This document shows positions 15,342 to 24,140 of a stretch of DNA of 42,993 nt, piece after piece (position 1 is the first letter of the stretch; each line of letters begins with the position of its first letter). Source of the stretch: an archaeon (GTDB lineage: Archaea > Nanobdellota > Nanobdellia > Woesearchaeales > GW2011-AR9). Both the position numbers and the translations under genes were made by a program. The DNA lies in the NCBI GenBank assembly GCA_018670085.1, contig JABHRS010000021.1:1-42993 (forward strand), written 5' to 3'. The notes below the pieces were generated by a model. That model was not told where the DNA came from. It searched no databases and saw nothing but the letters and a program-made list of their open reading frames with translations.

Positions 15342-17489
15342 TTATTGATTTAAATTTATTAATTCGTCAATTGGAACTTGTCTAACTTCGTAAGTTTCTT
15401 CTAAATCAGATCTTTGGATCACTTGCGCAGGATACATTCTCTCAGCATCAATTGCCTCTTGTTCTATTGCTGCTATTGTTTCGTCATAAACATCTTTATT
15501 TTCTCTTTGAGCTTCATGAAGTGGAGACCAAAATTGATACACACTTGCATCCATCTTCCCTAAATAATCTCCCCTCTCATCAACAAAATAACTTAATTCA
15601 TGATTCAAAAAACTAGCAACAAAAAAATCCCTCATCTCTCTTGCTTTTCTAGGATCTTTCATTTCTGCAACTAATTTGTAAGTGTCACTTTCTTCAAATG
15701 CTCTTACATTGATCTCATATATCGCCTCTTTAGTCAAACCCTTATATGCAAATTTTATGGCATCTACATCTTCAAGCATTACTCCAATTTTAACATTGCT
15801 TGCCATATCGTGAGATAAACTCATATCAACTGGAAGCCCACTAACAGAAGTATCTTCATAAAGAGGAGTAATGATCTTCATTCCTCGATCAAATATATAC
15901 CTCAAAGAAGATTTATCTTTTTCTCTTGAAAAGGCAGCGCTATTACCTAGTACAAAATTTTGAACAAAGTCCAATTTTACTCTTTGTATCCGACTATTTT
16001 CTTCAGGGTTATTCAATAGTAATTCTAATTTTTCAGGAGGGATCACATAAAGATCGTTTGGATCTTCACCATCAATAATCCTATCCACAAGTACAGAGGG
16101 TATTGCCCAAGTATAATCATATGTCAATAACCAAACCTCATTTATATCATCATGTTCATCTATGATTGTACTCAACATATCCTCTAAAGATTCTGCTCTA
16201 ATCTGCCTTGCCAATTTAACTTTCTCTCTCTCAGATTTTATTGTAAGATCAATAAGTTCTTCTGAAAAAACAACATCAGAAACACCAGTACTTTTCTGTA
16301 ACGCTAATTCTTGGACTCTCATAACACCAATCAATTTTCTTTTTGTTGCAAGAGAATACAAATCAGATAATGTCATTTCTTCACTTCTTTCAGAGATCAT
16401 TTCATCTAATTTTACAGCAGCCACGACCAAATCATAATCACTACCAAAATTTGAAACAGCATAATTTCCACCTTCAGATGCTTCAAGCGCAAATGAAATA
16501 TATTCAAGTTCCTGCTCAATTGTTTGTGTTCTAGCCCCAACTCCTAACGCTGAAACACCATCTCCTTTTACGTTCTTAATTCCTTTCGCAAATTTCTGTT
16601 CCAACACCCATTTTTGTAAATCAGGATGAAGTTTTGAAATATCTCCGTTATTTTCATCAATATAAGCGACCACAAAATGTTCCAATGGACGAATAACCCC
16701 TTTAATTGGAGCTTCGAAATTTGGATCAAAATAAGCTAGTGTATTTTCAACATATCTTCCATCTAAAACTGTTCGTACATGATCATCAAACACTTCAACT
16801 TCTAATTCAGGAATCTTAGAATCATATTCAGCAAGCATCGAAATAGTTCTTGTTCCAGAATCACAATTATACACCCCATTATTTCTTCTTGTTTTTATAA
16901 CACGACCAAATGGTTTAGAATATTTTTTTAATGGAGTTATAATAAGATCACTATTTCCAGCAATCCATTCCTGGTTTTCAGGAGCATCCATATCAATTGG
17001 CAAACCATGATGTAAGATATTAAACGCGCTTTCTAATCTTTCAAAAGAACTTTCTCCAACAATCAAGGAAGCAGCTGTTGAAAGATAACGATCAAACCAA
17101 ACTAACTCTTCCAAAGGGTCAATTGTGTTTTCAATACAAAGTTCTTCTTGGTTGAAATCAAACACTTCTTGCCGCACAACAAATTCAGTAAAAGTCATAG
17201 AATCTAATTGACCATCAGATAAATCTACAGCTAAAGAATCTACAAAGGCTGCTTTTTCAGGTGAAACCATATTAAATGAAGGATTATCAGTACAAACAAT
17301 TTCTTCCAATAATTCGTCAAATGCCTCTTTTTCAGTCATTTGTTTAGAAGACTCAACATTTCTCCAATCATAATCTGCAGCAAGCAAAGCCCCAGTATGA
17401 ACCGCTAAAGCACCTAAAACAGGCAAAGCCCATTCTTTAAGAGAGCTATCTTTAACAGTAGATTTTCCAAAGAGATTAGCATCAGTCAT
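15342..17489 (-). CDS. Large membrane-anchored protein, possible transglutaminase-like cysteine enzyme
   Basis: No family is recognised with confidence. The 715-residue protein has one hydrophobic segment at about 20-40, then a mostly helical acidic body. Residues 200-260 show an ordered Cys-His-Asp set: NCDSGTRTISML (Cys209), FDDHVRTVLDG (His237) and LAYFDP (Asp255). Spacing and neighbours resemble the transglutaminase-like/papain-fold core, where Cys starts a helix and His and Asp sit on following strands. This assignment is inference. The remaining 450 residues have no clear domain. A TTTATAAATG box lies about 27 bases before ATG 17489 (leaderless). It is the longest orphan in the window. 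Confidence 0.75.
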   Translation of the reverse strand: MTDANLFGKSTVKDSSLKEWALPVLGALAVHTGALLAADYDWRNVESSKQMTEKEAFDELLEEIVCTDNPSFNMVSPEKAAFVDSLAVDLSDGQLDSMTFTEFVVRQEVFDFNQEELCIENTIDPLEELVWFDRYLSTAASLIVGESSFERLESAFNILHHGLPIDMDAPENQEWIAGNSDLIITPLKKYSKPFGRVIKTRRNNGVYNCDSGTRTISMLAEYDSKIPELEVEVFDDHVRTVLDGRYVENTLAYFDPNFEAPIKGVIRPLEHFVVAYIDENNGDISKLHPDLQKWVLEQKFAKGIKNVKGDGVSALGVGARTQTIEQELEYISFALEASEGGNYAVSNFGSDYDLVVAAVKLDEMISERSEEMTLSDLYSLATKRKLIGVMRVQELALQKSTGVSDVVFSEELIDLTIKSEREKVKLARQIRAESLEDMLSTIIDEHDDINEVWLLTYDYTWAIPSVLVDRIIDGEDPNDLYVIPPEKLELLLNNPEENSRIQRVKLDFVQNFVLGNSAAFSREKDKSSLRYIFDRGMKIITPLYEDTSVSGLPVDMSLSHDMASNVKIGVMLEDVDAIKFAYKGLTKEAIYEINVRAFEESDTYKLVAEMKDPRKAREMRDFFVASFLNHELSYFVDERGDYLGKMDASVYQFWSPLHEAQRENKDVYDETIAAIEQEAIDAERMYPAQVIQRSDLEETYEVRQVPIDELINLNQ

Positions 17490-17584
17490 TATAACTGCTC
17501 ATATAAACCTCATTTATAAAGTTATCTTAAGTTTAGTCACTTCTTAGTGACAATTGATGGAATGGAAAAAATAAAAATAATTTA

Positions 17585-18232
17585 TTAATTGATATCTCGA
17601 TGTGGATGAAACCCTGCTTCCCATGCTGCTTCCTTAGTTGAAAATTCTCTGCGATTCGCAGCTTTAATTTTTACCGCCCAATCGCTTCCAGCTTTGTGAT
17701 AATATTTACCACGTTTACTTGCAACAAATGCAGCATCTGATTCTGTTGATTCTTTCACTTCAACAGTCTCACTTACGATACCAGTTTCAATTTCAATTTC
17801 TTCAGATGGTGGGCTATAATCTCTCACAACACTTACAGGAGCATCAGTTGATGTAACTCCAGCAACGGTGTAAGTACTCATAGTGGAGCGCACTTGCTCT
17901 CCACCAGAGTTATTACCTCCTCTCCCCAAACTAACTGTGAATAAAACAAAAGCTGTAAACACTGCAATCAAATCCATATTGTAACTGTAAAAAAATTCCA
18001 TTGCAATAAAAAATAATCCAAATGTTGCAGCAAATAAAGGTAAAGTTCCGTTATGTGAATCAAGCCAAACTAAAGATGCTAGCCATAATAATAAAGACAC
18101 ACAAAATATTCCAAGTAGTAAAACAAAATATCTGTTAATTCCAACCCCATATCCGAGTAACTCGGATGCCATTCTAATAAAAAACACTGTTAGTAATAAC
18201 AGTATTGCCACCAATCTTCCTGTAGATTTCAT
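17585..18232 (-). CDS. Four-helix membrane protein with degenerate Ada-like tail
   Basis: Residues 6-105 contain four membrane helices. A Ser/Glu-rich linker (about 110-165) leads to a short C-terminal domain with YYHKAGSDWAVKIKAANR, then FSTKEAAWEAGFHPHRDIN. This matches the Ada-type metal-binding module seen at the ends of many archaeal and bacterial proteins (YHxxxCxxAxxI...F.s.eeA...Gy.PCxxC). Every expected Cys is changed: Ser for the first, and His and Asp at the C-terminal pair. The fold may persist without metal or use His. AT-rich boxes (TATTTAAA and TATATAAA) lie 25-45 bases upstream. The substrate is unknown. Confidence 0.75.
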   Translation of the reverse strand: MKSTGRLVAILLLLTVFFIRMASELLGYGVGINRYFVLLLGIFCVSLLLWLASLVWLDSHNGTLPLFAATFGLFFIAMEFFYSYNMDLIAVFTAFVLFTVSLGRGGNNSGGEQVRSTMSTYTVAGVTSTDAPVSVVRDYSPPSEEIEIETGIVSETVEVKESTESDAAFVASKRGKYYHKAGSDWAVKIKAANRREFSTKEAAWEAGFHPHRDIN

Positions 18233-18359
18233 AATTATTTTTTTAATAAAACGTTATTTAAACATTTATATACTTGGATTTCTATTGTAGAAAATATTAA
18301 ACAGAAATATTCAGTTAAAATAATCTTATTTTAGTAAAAAATTATAAGAAAAAAATCAA

Positions 18360-18722
18360 TTAGAAATCATCTTGAATAGAATCAAGTAGTCCTTTTCTTT
18401 TCAAAAAGTCAATCTCAGCTTTGCTTCGATATTTGTAAACAACATCTCCTTTCTCATCTCCACCAAGTTCCCAAGGTTCAATGATTACAATATTTTGTTC
18501 TCGAACCCAAAGATATTTTCGAAGACGTCCTGGAATTCTACAAATTCTAGTTTTTGCATCAAGACATTTAACATACATTCTAGATCCGCCAAGTCTTCGC
18601 TCTACGATTCCAAGGATTTCTTTACCTTGCGGCAAACGTACTCTTAGTACTTGGGGTTCATCGGAGCCTTTTCCTTTACCCTTTCCTTTTCCTTTTCCTT
18701 TTTTAGCGAATGGTTTTGGCAT
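18360..18722 (-). CDS. eif1A: Translation initiation factor aIF1A
   Basis: S1-like OB-fold factor that binds the small-subunit A site during initiation. The core (about residues 25-105) has RVRLPQGKEILGIVERRLGG, then YVKCLDAKTRICRIPGRLRK and the WVREQNIVIIEPWEL segment typical of aIF1A. The N-terminal tail carries a tandem Lys-Gly repeat (six KG units) that is longer than in most archaea. ATG 18722 (MPKPFAKKGK) fits a CTTTTATAAAG box about 30 bases upstream; a TTG at 18731 is less likely. In many archaea this gene precedes RIO1, but here it lies about 10 kb away. Confidence 0.96.
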   Translation of the reverse strand: MPKPFAKKGKGKGKGKGKGSDEPQVLRVRLPQGKEILGIVERRLGGSRMYVKCLDAKTRICRIPGRLRKYLWVREQNIVIIEPWELGGDEKGDVVYKYRSKAEIDFLKRKGLLDSIQDDF

Positions 18723-18872
18723 AATACTCAAATATCTTAGTTTCTTTATAAAAGTATAGCTAAAGCATTACTAAAGCAACAATCGTATCAAAGCCACTGG
18801 TCAAAGACCCAAAAGACATATATAACTAATAACACCAAATTCTCTTATTCAAATTCAAAAGAGGTAAAATCG

Positions 18873-19688
18873 GTGGCAAATAGAATAGAATCTCCTTCTT
18901 CAATAAACACTTTCAAACAGTGTCCAAGAAAATATTATTACACTTATGTTGAAAAGCTGCCACGTGGATCTAGCATCCATTTAGTGAGAGGAAATATTGC
19001 CCATTCAACTTTGGAATATTTTTATGATATTGATATATCAAAGTATACTAATGATGACTTCGAAAAAAATTTCCATCAAACAATTCAAAAATTACTTTTC
19101 AATCAATGGGGAGAATACAAAGAGAAATTAGATGCCCTTCATTTATCAAACGACAAGTTAAGATTTTACTTTGAAGAAACAATGATGATGGTTATCAATT
19201 GGACTAACCATTTCATTAAAGAGTTTACTGAGGAACTTAAAAACAATCCAGCGGCACTTGAAGAAGTTTTTCACAAGGTATCTCCAGTAAGAGAAATGGA
19301 GTACAAAAGTGAAGAACACAAGGTCAGGGGTTTTATTGATGCTATTGCGTACAAGAATAATGAAGTACACATTATTGATTATAAAACTAATAAGAAGCCT
19401 CAGATTAAAGATTCTATTAAGTTGCAACTTGCAATTTATTGTATGATGTATAAAGAGAAACATGGTAAAATGCCTGATAAAGTTGGAGTGTTCTTTTTAC
19501 GAAATAATTTACAGATGTTAAAAACCACGCCTGAGATGGTAACTCGTGCTAAAGAAGAAATTGAGTTAATTCATGCCCATACTGGCATCACGGAGTTGAA
19601 AACCGATTATCAGAGAAATATTACTCCACTTTGTAAGTGGAAGACTGGTCAGTGTGAGTTTTATGAAGTGTGTAAACCTCATTCTTGA
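18873..19688 (+). CDS. Cas4/RecB-like PD-(D/E)XK nuclease with Fe-S cysteines
   Basis: RecB-family exonuclease-like protein. N-terminal SSINTFKQCPRKYYY gives Cys17; the C-terminus gives Cys254, Cys261 and Cys267 (LCKWKTGQCEFYEVC), a four-Cys set typical of the 4Fe-4S clamp in Cas4 and AddB. The nuclease core has His44, Asp156 (GFIDAIAY) and Asp169-x-Lys171 (IIDYKTNKK), followed by the QLAIYCMMY helix. It starts at GTG 18873 with a GAGGT ribosome site about ten bases before. No CRISPR array or other cas gene is in the window, so a repair role is more likely than adaptation. Confidence 0.88.
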   Translation: MANRIESPSSINTFKQCPRKYYYTYVEKLPRGSSIHLVRGNIAHSTLEYFYDIDISKYTNDDFEKNFHQTIQKLLFNQWGEYKEKLDALHLSNDKLRFYFEETMMMVINWTNHFIKEFTEELKNNPAALEEVFHKVSPVREMEYKSEEHKVRGFIDAIAYKNNEVHIIDYKTNKKPQIKDSIKLQLAIYCMMYKEKHGKMPDKVGVFFLRNNLQMLKTTPEMVTRAKEEIELIHAHTGITELKTDYQRNITPLCKWKTGQCEFYEVCKPHS

Positions 19689-19751
19689 AGTTTTCAAGCT
19701 TAAAAATTTCTACACATAAACCTTTAATAACATTACAGATTTTAAAAAAAC

Positions 19752-20249
19752 ATGAAAACTATCTTATACTTAGCAATGACTCCAAATGGATACATTGCAA
19801 GGGAGAATGATGAAACTCCTTGGTCTAATGAAGAATGGGAACATTTCTCTACTGTTGCTAAAAGAGTAGGTAACCTAATTGTTGGAAGGAAAACATTCGA
19901 AATCATGAGTAAAGATGGTGACTTTCAAGAACTGGGCAACCCATTTACGCTAGTCTTGTCAAAACAAGAAAACGATGATCCAAAATTTATCAATTCTCCT
20001 GAACAAGCGATTACTCTTCTAAAAGAGAAAGGGTTCTCCGAGGCTCTTGTTATTGGTGGCGGGATGACAAATAGTTCATTTGTTCAGAGTGGTTTTGTTG
20101 ACGAAATACATTTAGATATTGAACCATTCTTATTTGGAAAAGGAGTGAAACTCTTTGCTGATGCTGATTTTGATCTAAATTTAAAATTATTAAAAATCAA
20201 AAAAATTTCAGAAAACACCGTTCAATTACAATATAAAATTCTAAAATAA
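19752..20249 (+). CDS. Dihydrofolate reductase-like (RibD C-terminal family) oxidoreductase
   Basis: NADPH-dependent reductase fold of the RibD_C/DHFR superfamily. Seen: MKTILYLAMTPNGYIA at the start, the substrate-side helix WEHFSTVAKRVGNLIVGRKT, the nucleotide-binding VIGGGMTN, and VDEIHLDIEPFLFGKG. At 165 residues it matches stand-alone members, which may reduce dihydrofolate or a pyrimidine intermediate. A FolB-like protein occurs at 34664-35020, but that is not enough to claim a folate pathway. It has no clear ribosome binding site. Confidence 0.85.
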   Translation: MKTILYLAMTPNGYIARENDETPWSNEEWEHFSTVAKRVGNLIVGRKTFEIMSKDGDFQELGNPFTLVLSKQENDDPKFINSPEQAITLLKEKGFSEALVIGGGMTNSSFVQSGFVDEIHLDIEPFLFGKGVKLFADADFDLNLKLLKIKKISENTVQLQYKILK

Positions 20250-20253
20250 AAAG

Positions 20254-20263
20254 AAAAAAAAAA
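20254..20263 (-). terminator. T-run terminator of the SpoIIM-like gene
   Basis: Ten A on the plus strand give T10 on the minus strand, three bases beyond the stop codon of the gene at 20267-21142. Confidence 0.6.
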
Positions 20264-20266
20264 CTA

Positions 20267-21142
20267 CTACGCTCCCAGAAAACTCATTCTAATAATATCT
20301 GAATACATAGTAACATTATCTAATACCCAAGCTTCAACTCCCGCTCCTAAAATCAAGAACAGTACAGCAAACAGTAATAAATAGATATTAAATCCAAATA
20401 CTTCCATAAACCGATCTCCTGCAAATTCTTCAAGCAGTACATCTTTACTGATTACAGCTCCTGCAATCGCAGCTAAGATATAACAAGTTGATTCAATCAA
20501 TACATGCGGGGTTACTATCAACGCTATCTTTGCATACAGCGAATATACACTTTCACCCGAAAAATTACTTGCAGCCTTTGCAGTGTATCCAAATATCGTT
20601 CCCCAAACCGAAGCATTCCAAGTTATCAAAAAGATTGCTCCATCTCCAGTTAATAATGCCATAATAAAACACGCCATCATTACTAAGAAATTATTGTTAA
20701 GTAAACTCCAGAACAGATCTGAACTAAATGTACCAGCAACAGCTTGTCCTGCAAATCCTTGTCCTAACCTAATTTCTAATTGTTCTCGAAATAATGTGTT
20801 AGTCTCAAGTGAAGGCATTGCCATTGTTGCAAATGAGTATGTTAACAGTATTCCAACAAATAAGAATAGATAAATTTTTACCACATCCCAATCATCGCGA
20901 ACCAGTGCTTTGAGTGTAATCTTTTTCTCTGCTCGCTCTTGCCGCTCTTCCATATCGAATATCTTGTACAGCTCAGGTAACAATAATAACGATGTAAAAG
21001 CAACTGCAACTAATGCAGGATCACCAGGGAATAATATTGATGCGATTAAAATTCCAACAAGGGAATATCCAACTCCCAGAAGTAAAGCATATCTTGCTTT
21101 CTTTTCAAGCCAATCCTCTGGAAAAATATGTTCTAGTACCAT
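20267..21142 (-). CDS. SpoIIM-family (DUF95) integral membrane protein
   Basis: About six membrane helices. The SpoIIM signature is present: LLNNNFLVMMACFIMALLTG, then ITWNASVWGTIFGY, then TPHVLIESTCYILAAIAG, corresponding to the family's NN, N-x(2-3)-G and HG-x-E-x elements (His-Val-Leu-Ile-Glu here). In Bacillus the namesake takes part in septal remodelling; the archaeal role is unknown. AGAGGTG lies before ATG 21142 and can serve as the ribosome site. Confidence 0.85.
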   Translation of the reverse strand: MVLEHIFPEDWLEKKARYALLLGVGYSLVGILIASILFPGDPALVAVAFTSLLLLPELYKIFDMEERQERAEKKITLKALVRDDWDVVKIYLFLFVGILLTYSFATMAMPSLETNTLFREQLEIRLGQGFAGQAVAGTFSSDLFWSLLNNNFLVMMACFIMALLTGDGAIFLITWNASVWGTIFGYTAKAASNFSGESVYSLYAKIALIVTPHVLIESTCYILAAIAGAVISKDVLLEEFAGDRFMEVFGFNIYLLLFAVLFLILGAGVEAWVLDNVTMYSDIIRMSFLGA

Positions 21143-21316
21143 AGGAAAACACCTCTTGTTTTCTGTTGGACCAAAAATGTTTTATTTTTATGTACCATTT
21201 ATAGACCTCTTTTTGTGAAATAATTATGATTATCAAATTAAAAGAATATTTTTAGCTTCTTAAATCTTCCTCCATCACCCAAATAATTTAAATACCAAAT
21301 TCAACTTACCAATTAC

Positions 21317-21667
21317 ATGCCAAAACTTTCCAAACAAACGTTAAATGTGATTAACATCTCATTAGTTCTCATTTCTTCAATTTTAATCCTCAACCTATTT
21401 GGGTTTCAAATTCCAAATTTGGGGTACGCAATTCAAGACGCCATAGATACAGAACAAGCAACCTGCTTTGCCAGCTACGATAATCAAGCAAGTGAAATCA
21501 ATTTGGACCTTTGTTGCCAAGAAGCAAAAAAGCAGCTTAGTTGCATCGGAAATAAGCAAGTGATCTCCACTGTCGAAACCGACGTTCAATGTTCCACCGG
21601 AACTACAACCATAAAATATCATTTAACGGATAACGCTTACAGGTATTGCCAAAATAACTACTACTAA
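21317..21667 (+). CDS. Small secreted or anchored Cys-rich protein
   Basis: Unrecognised 116-residue protein. Residues 10-32 are one hydrophobic segment (signal anchor). The extracellular part holds six cysteines (C50, C66, C67, C76, C92, C109 approximately), including a CC pair, and likely forms disulfides. A TTTAAATA box about 26 bases before ATG 21317 supports a leaderless start. The GH3 gene begins 28 bases after its stop without a separate box at the right distance, so the two are probably co-transcribed and may act together at the surface. Confidence 0.65.
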   Translation: MPKLSKQTLNVINISLVLISSILILNLFGFQIPNLGYAIQDAIDTEQATCFASYDNQASEINLDLCCQEAKKQLSCIGNKQVISTVETDVQCSTGTTTIKYHLTDNAYRYCQNNYY

Positions 21668-21695
21668 ACAAAACAAAACACTGCATTTAACGCCA

Positions 21696-22862
21696 ATGAA
21701 AAAAACAAAAACATCCAAAAAAAAGAGCATCTCTGTACAAAAAAACAAAAAAACAGCCAATGCTTCGAAATTGCAGCTACAGATATTATTTGTCTTACTG
21801 ATCCTCACCTTCAGTTTAAGCATTGCTAATATTGCAAAGGCTCAAGGCTATTTTATCCCCTTCATTTCCGATGGAATATCAATCGACGACAACGCAATTC
21901 AATTAGACTCATTAACTTTAGAACAAAAAATTGGCCAAATGATAATTGTTCATGGTTCAACCTACAATATTGATGAATGGCAAAAAATGAATATTGGTGG
22001 ATTTCATCTATTTGCGATGGAATCAGCTGAAATCTACAAGGCAACAATAGATTCCTTCCAAGAAAACAGTCAAATTCCTTTTTTTGTCACAACTGATTTA
22101 GAAGGTTGTCAAAACTCTTTTGCAAATTTCCAAGAATTTACTCCTAACGATCAAATCACAACTGTTGAACAAGCAACCCAAAAAGGAACAACCGAAGCTA
22201 AATTCCTAAATGAACTTGGCTTCTCAATTAATTTCGCACCTGTTGTTGATTTAGAAGACAGCATTTGGGGCTGCAGATCCTTTCCAGGAGACCAAGAACA
22301 GATCACAATTTTAGCTGATGCCTACATCTCAGCTTTACAAACAGCTGATGTTAGCGCAACCATTAAACATTATCCGGGGAAAACCTTGGTTGTAAGTGAT
22401 CCACATCAAAATTTGGTAACAGCTACAATAGAAGCAGAAGATATTTTTCCATACCAAGAATTAATGTCAATTACTGAACAGAGAACAAAACAAGAAGTTA
22501 TTGATTTAGTAATGGTTAGTCATTTAATCACCACAGGTACAGTTGATTCTAATGGATTGCCTTCTACTGTTTCACCAAGTGTAATTCTCCAACTAAAAGA
22601 AAATTATCAAGGATTAATCATTTCCGATGATACAATTATGCGTGGGTTGCTAGATTTCTATGGTGATGATACTGATCAACTTTATTTAGATCTGGTTCTC
22701 GCAGGACATGATCTGATTATCAACTTCAACGAAGATCCAAATGAGATATATAGAATGATTGAAGTGATTACTGAAGGTGTTGAACAGAACATAATTCAAG
22801 AAGCACAAATTGATACTACTGTTACTAAGATTCTAGAACTTAAGGGATTTATTGTTGAGTAA
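21696..22862 (+). CDS. Membrane-anchored GH3 beta-N-acetylhexosaminidase (NagZ-like)
   Basis: Glycoside hydrolase family 3 TIM barrel. The NagZ-type loop reads IKHYPGKTLVVSDPHQ (residues 223-238) with Lys224-His225 for sugar contacts and Asp235-x-His237 as the acid/base dyad. The nucleophile lies in LIISDDTIMRGL (Asp311 or Asp312). NFAPVVDLEDS is also typical. A Lys-rich N-terminus and one helix (28-48) anchor it outside the cell. Archaea lack murein, so targets may be host or neighbour glycans, N-glycans, or cell wall debris. Its last 14 bases overlap the opposite-strand gene. Confidence 0.9.
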   Translation: MKKTKTSKKKSISVQKNKKTANASKLQLQILFVLLILTFSLSIANIAKAQGYFIPFISDGISIDDNAIQLDSLTLEQKIGQMIIVHGSTYNIDEWQKMNIGGFHLFAMESAEIYKATIDSFQENSQIPFFVTTDLEGCQNSFANFQEFTPNDQITTVEQATQKGTTEAKFLNELGFSINFAPVVDLEDSIWGCRSFPGDQEQITILADAYISALQTADVSATIKHYPGKTLVVSDPHQNLVTATIEAEDIFPYQELMSITEQRTKQEVIDLVMVSHLITTGTVDSNGLPSTVSPSVILQLKENYQGLIISDDTIMRGLLDFYGDDTDQLYLDLVLAGHDLIINFNEDPNEIYRMIEVITEGVEQNIIQEAQIDTTVTKILELKGFIVE

Positions 22863-23994
22863 ATTGGCTTTCAAAATAAGCATCTCGAAACAATGTTATC
22901 TTCTTAAGCATTTTTTTACCTGTTTCAATCTCTTGGTATGGTTTTTTGAAGCATGCATAATCATTTAGCATTACAACTGGTATTATTGCTCCAACTAAAT
23001 CTCCTTCACTAACATCTATTCTACCTTCAACATCTTTCTCAGACCAATAATCTTTATTGTAAGACCAACCATTTCCTTTAAAAACTTTTGATATAAGATC
23101 ACTTTTACGTTGACTAATATGTCCCTTCGTTCCTAAATGCCAAGAAATTCGATAACGTTCTTTAGAATCATCATAAAATATTTGCATATCTATTTTATCA
23201 TCACTAGATCGGCTTGGTGCCATTACAATCGAAGCACTTGCATCGGTAAATAACCCTCCAATCACATTCTTCACAATTGCTGATTTATTAGTACCCTCAA
23301 TATCCCATCGCTCTTCCCCATAATTATGAAACCCAGTATTAAAATCATCTACAGAATTTACAGCGTCAACAACTTTTTGCATCTTTGGGTTTATTGTTTC
23401 TCCATCTACGGCAAAATAAACAACAGTACTTCTCCCAAATCCAAATATGCTAGGAATTGGCTTTCGCCGCAAAAGCATATTATTAAAATTATCATAAAAA
23501 TGATTATGTACATTCCTAACCAGCTCTTCAAAAGTGTCAACTTTGCTAGGATCCACCTTACTTCTGCCTGAAAGAATAGCTCTAAACTCATTGTGAACTT
23601 CCTTCACTCGAGAATCTCTTAAATTATACCCCATTTGACAATTCATTTTTATTTGCTCAAGTACTGGTTTAAATTTACCATCTAATTTTTCCAACATTTC
23701 AGAATAATTTTGAAAATTAAATACAAATCTGTCAGATTGATATTTCTTCTCAGAATCAAAATTAGGATGATCAGCAATAGCAATCATTGAGATTATAGAA
23801 TCATGAATCCCTTGGTATTGATCAGAAAAATCTAGGCCAATAGGTTTTACACCTTCATTTAATGATTTCAAAACATCTTGGTCTAAATTATAAATTCCTT
23901 TTAACGCTGCAGTATTTAGTTCATGAAAACTTTGATAATTATTAATCATTCTTTTGTTCCAAGAATAATCTTCAATCATTAACTCAATACCCAT
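22849..23994 (-). CDS. Unrecognised 381-residue soluble protein
   Basis: No signal peptide, membrane helix or family that I know. The N-terminal third is helical (about 10-140). A middle segment (FGFGRSTVVYFAVDGETINP) and the strand-rich part near 240-300 (ASASIVMAP, MQIFYDDSKERYRISWHLG) suggest an alpha/beta domain. A TTTATAAAAAGG box lies about 24 bases before ATG 23994 (leaderless). It converges with the GH3 gene and overlaps it by 14 bases, so antisense effects at their 3' ends are possible. Confidence 0.7.
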   Translation of the reverse strand: MGIELMIEDYSWNKRMINNYQSFHELNTAALKGIYNLDQDVLKSLNEGVKPIGLDFSDQYQGIHDSIISMIAIADHPNFDSEKKYQSDRFVFNFQNYSEMLEKLDGKFKPVLEQIKMNCQMGYNLRDSRVKEVHNEFRAILSGRSKVDPSKVDTFEELVRNVHNHFYDNFNNMLLRRKPIPSIFGFGRSTVVYFAVDGETINPKMQKVVDAVNSVDDFNTGFHNYGEERWDIEGTNKSAIVKNVIGGLFTDASASIVMAPSRSSDDKIDMQIFYDDSKERYRISWHLGTKGHISQRKSDLISKVFKGNGWSYNKDYWSEKDVEGRIDVSEGDLVGAIIPVVMLNDYACFKKPYQEIETGKKMLKKITLFRDAYFESQFTQQ

Positions 23995-24140
23995 ATTAGT
24001 TTAGAACTTAACCTTTTTATAAACAATTGGGGATAAAATATTCATTTTGTTAAAAAAAATTCTCAAAATATCCTCGCTCCTAAAATGACCTCTCTCTTAT
24101 CCACAAAACATTTAAACCATCAAACTAATATCAAACTAAC

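Noticed and set aside
18873..19688. Part of a CRISPR adaptation module
   Set aside because: No cas1, cas2 or array in the window; neighbours are housekeeping genes.
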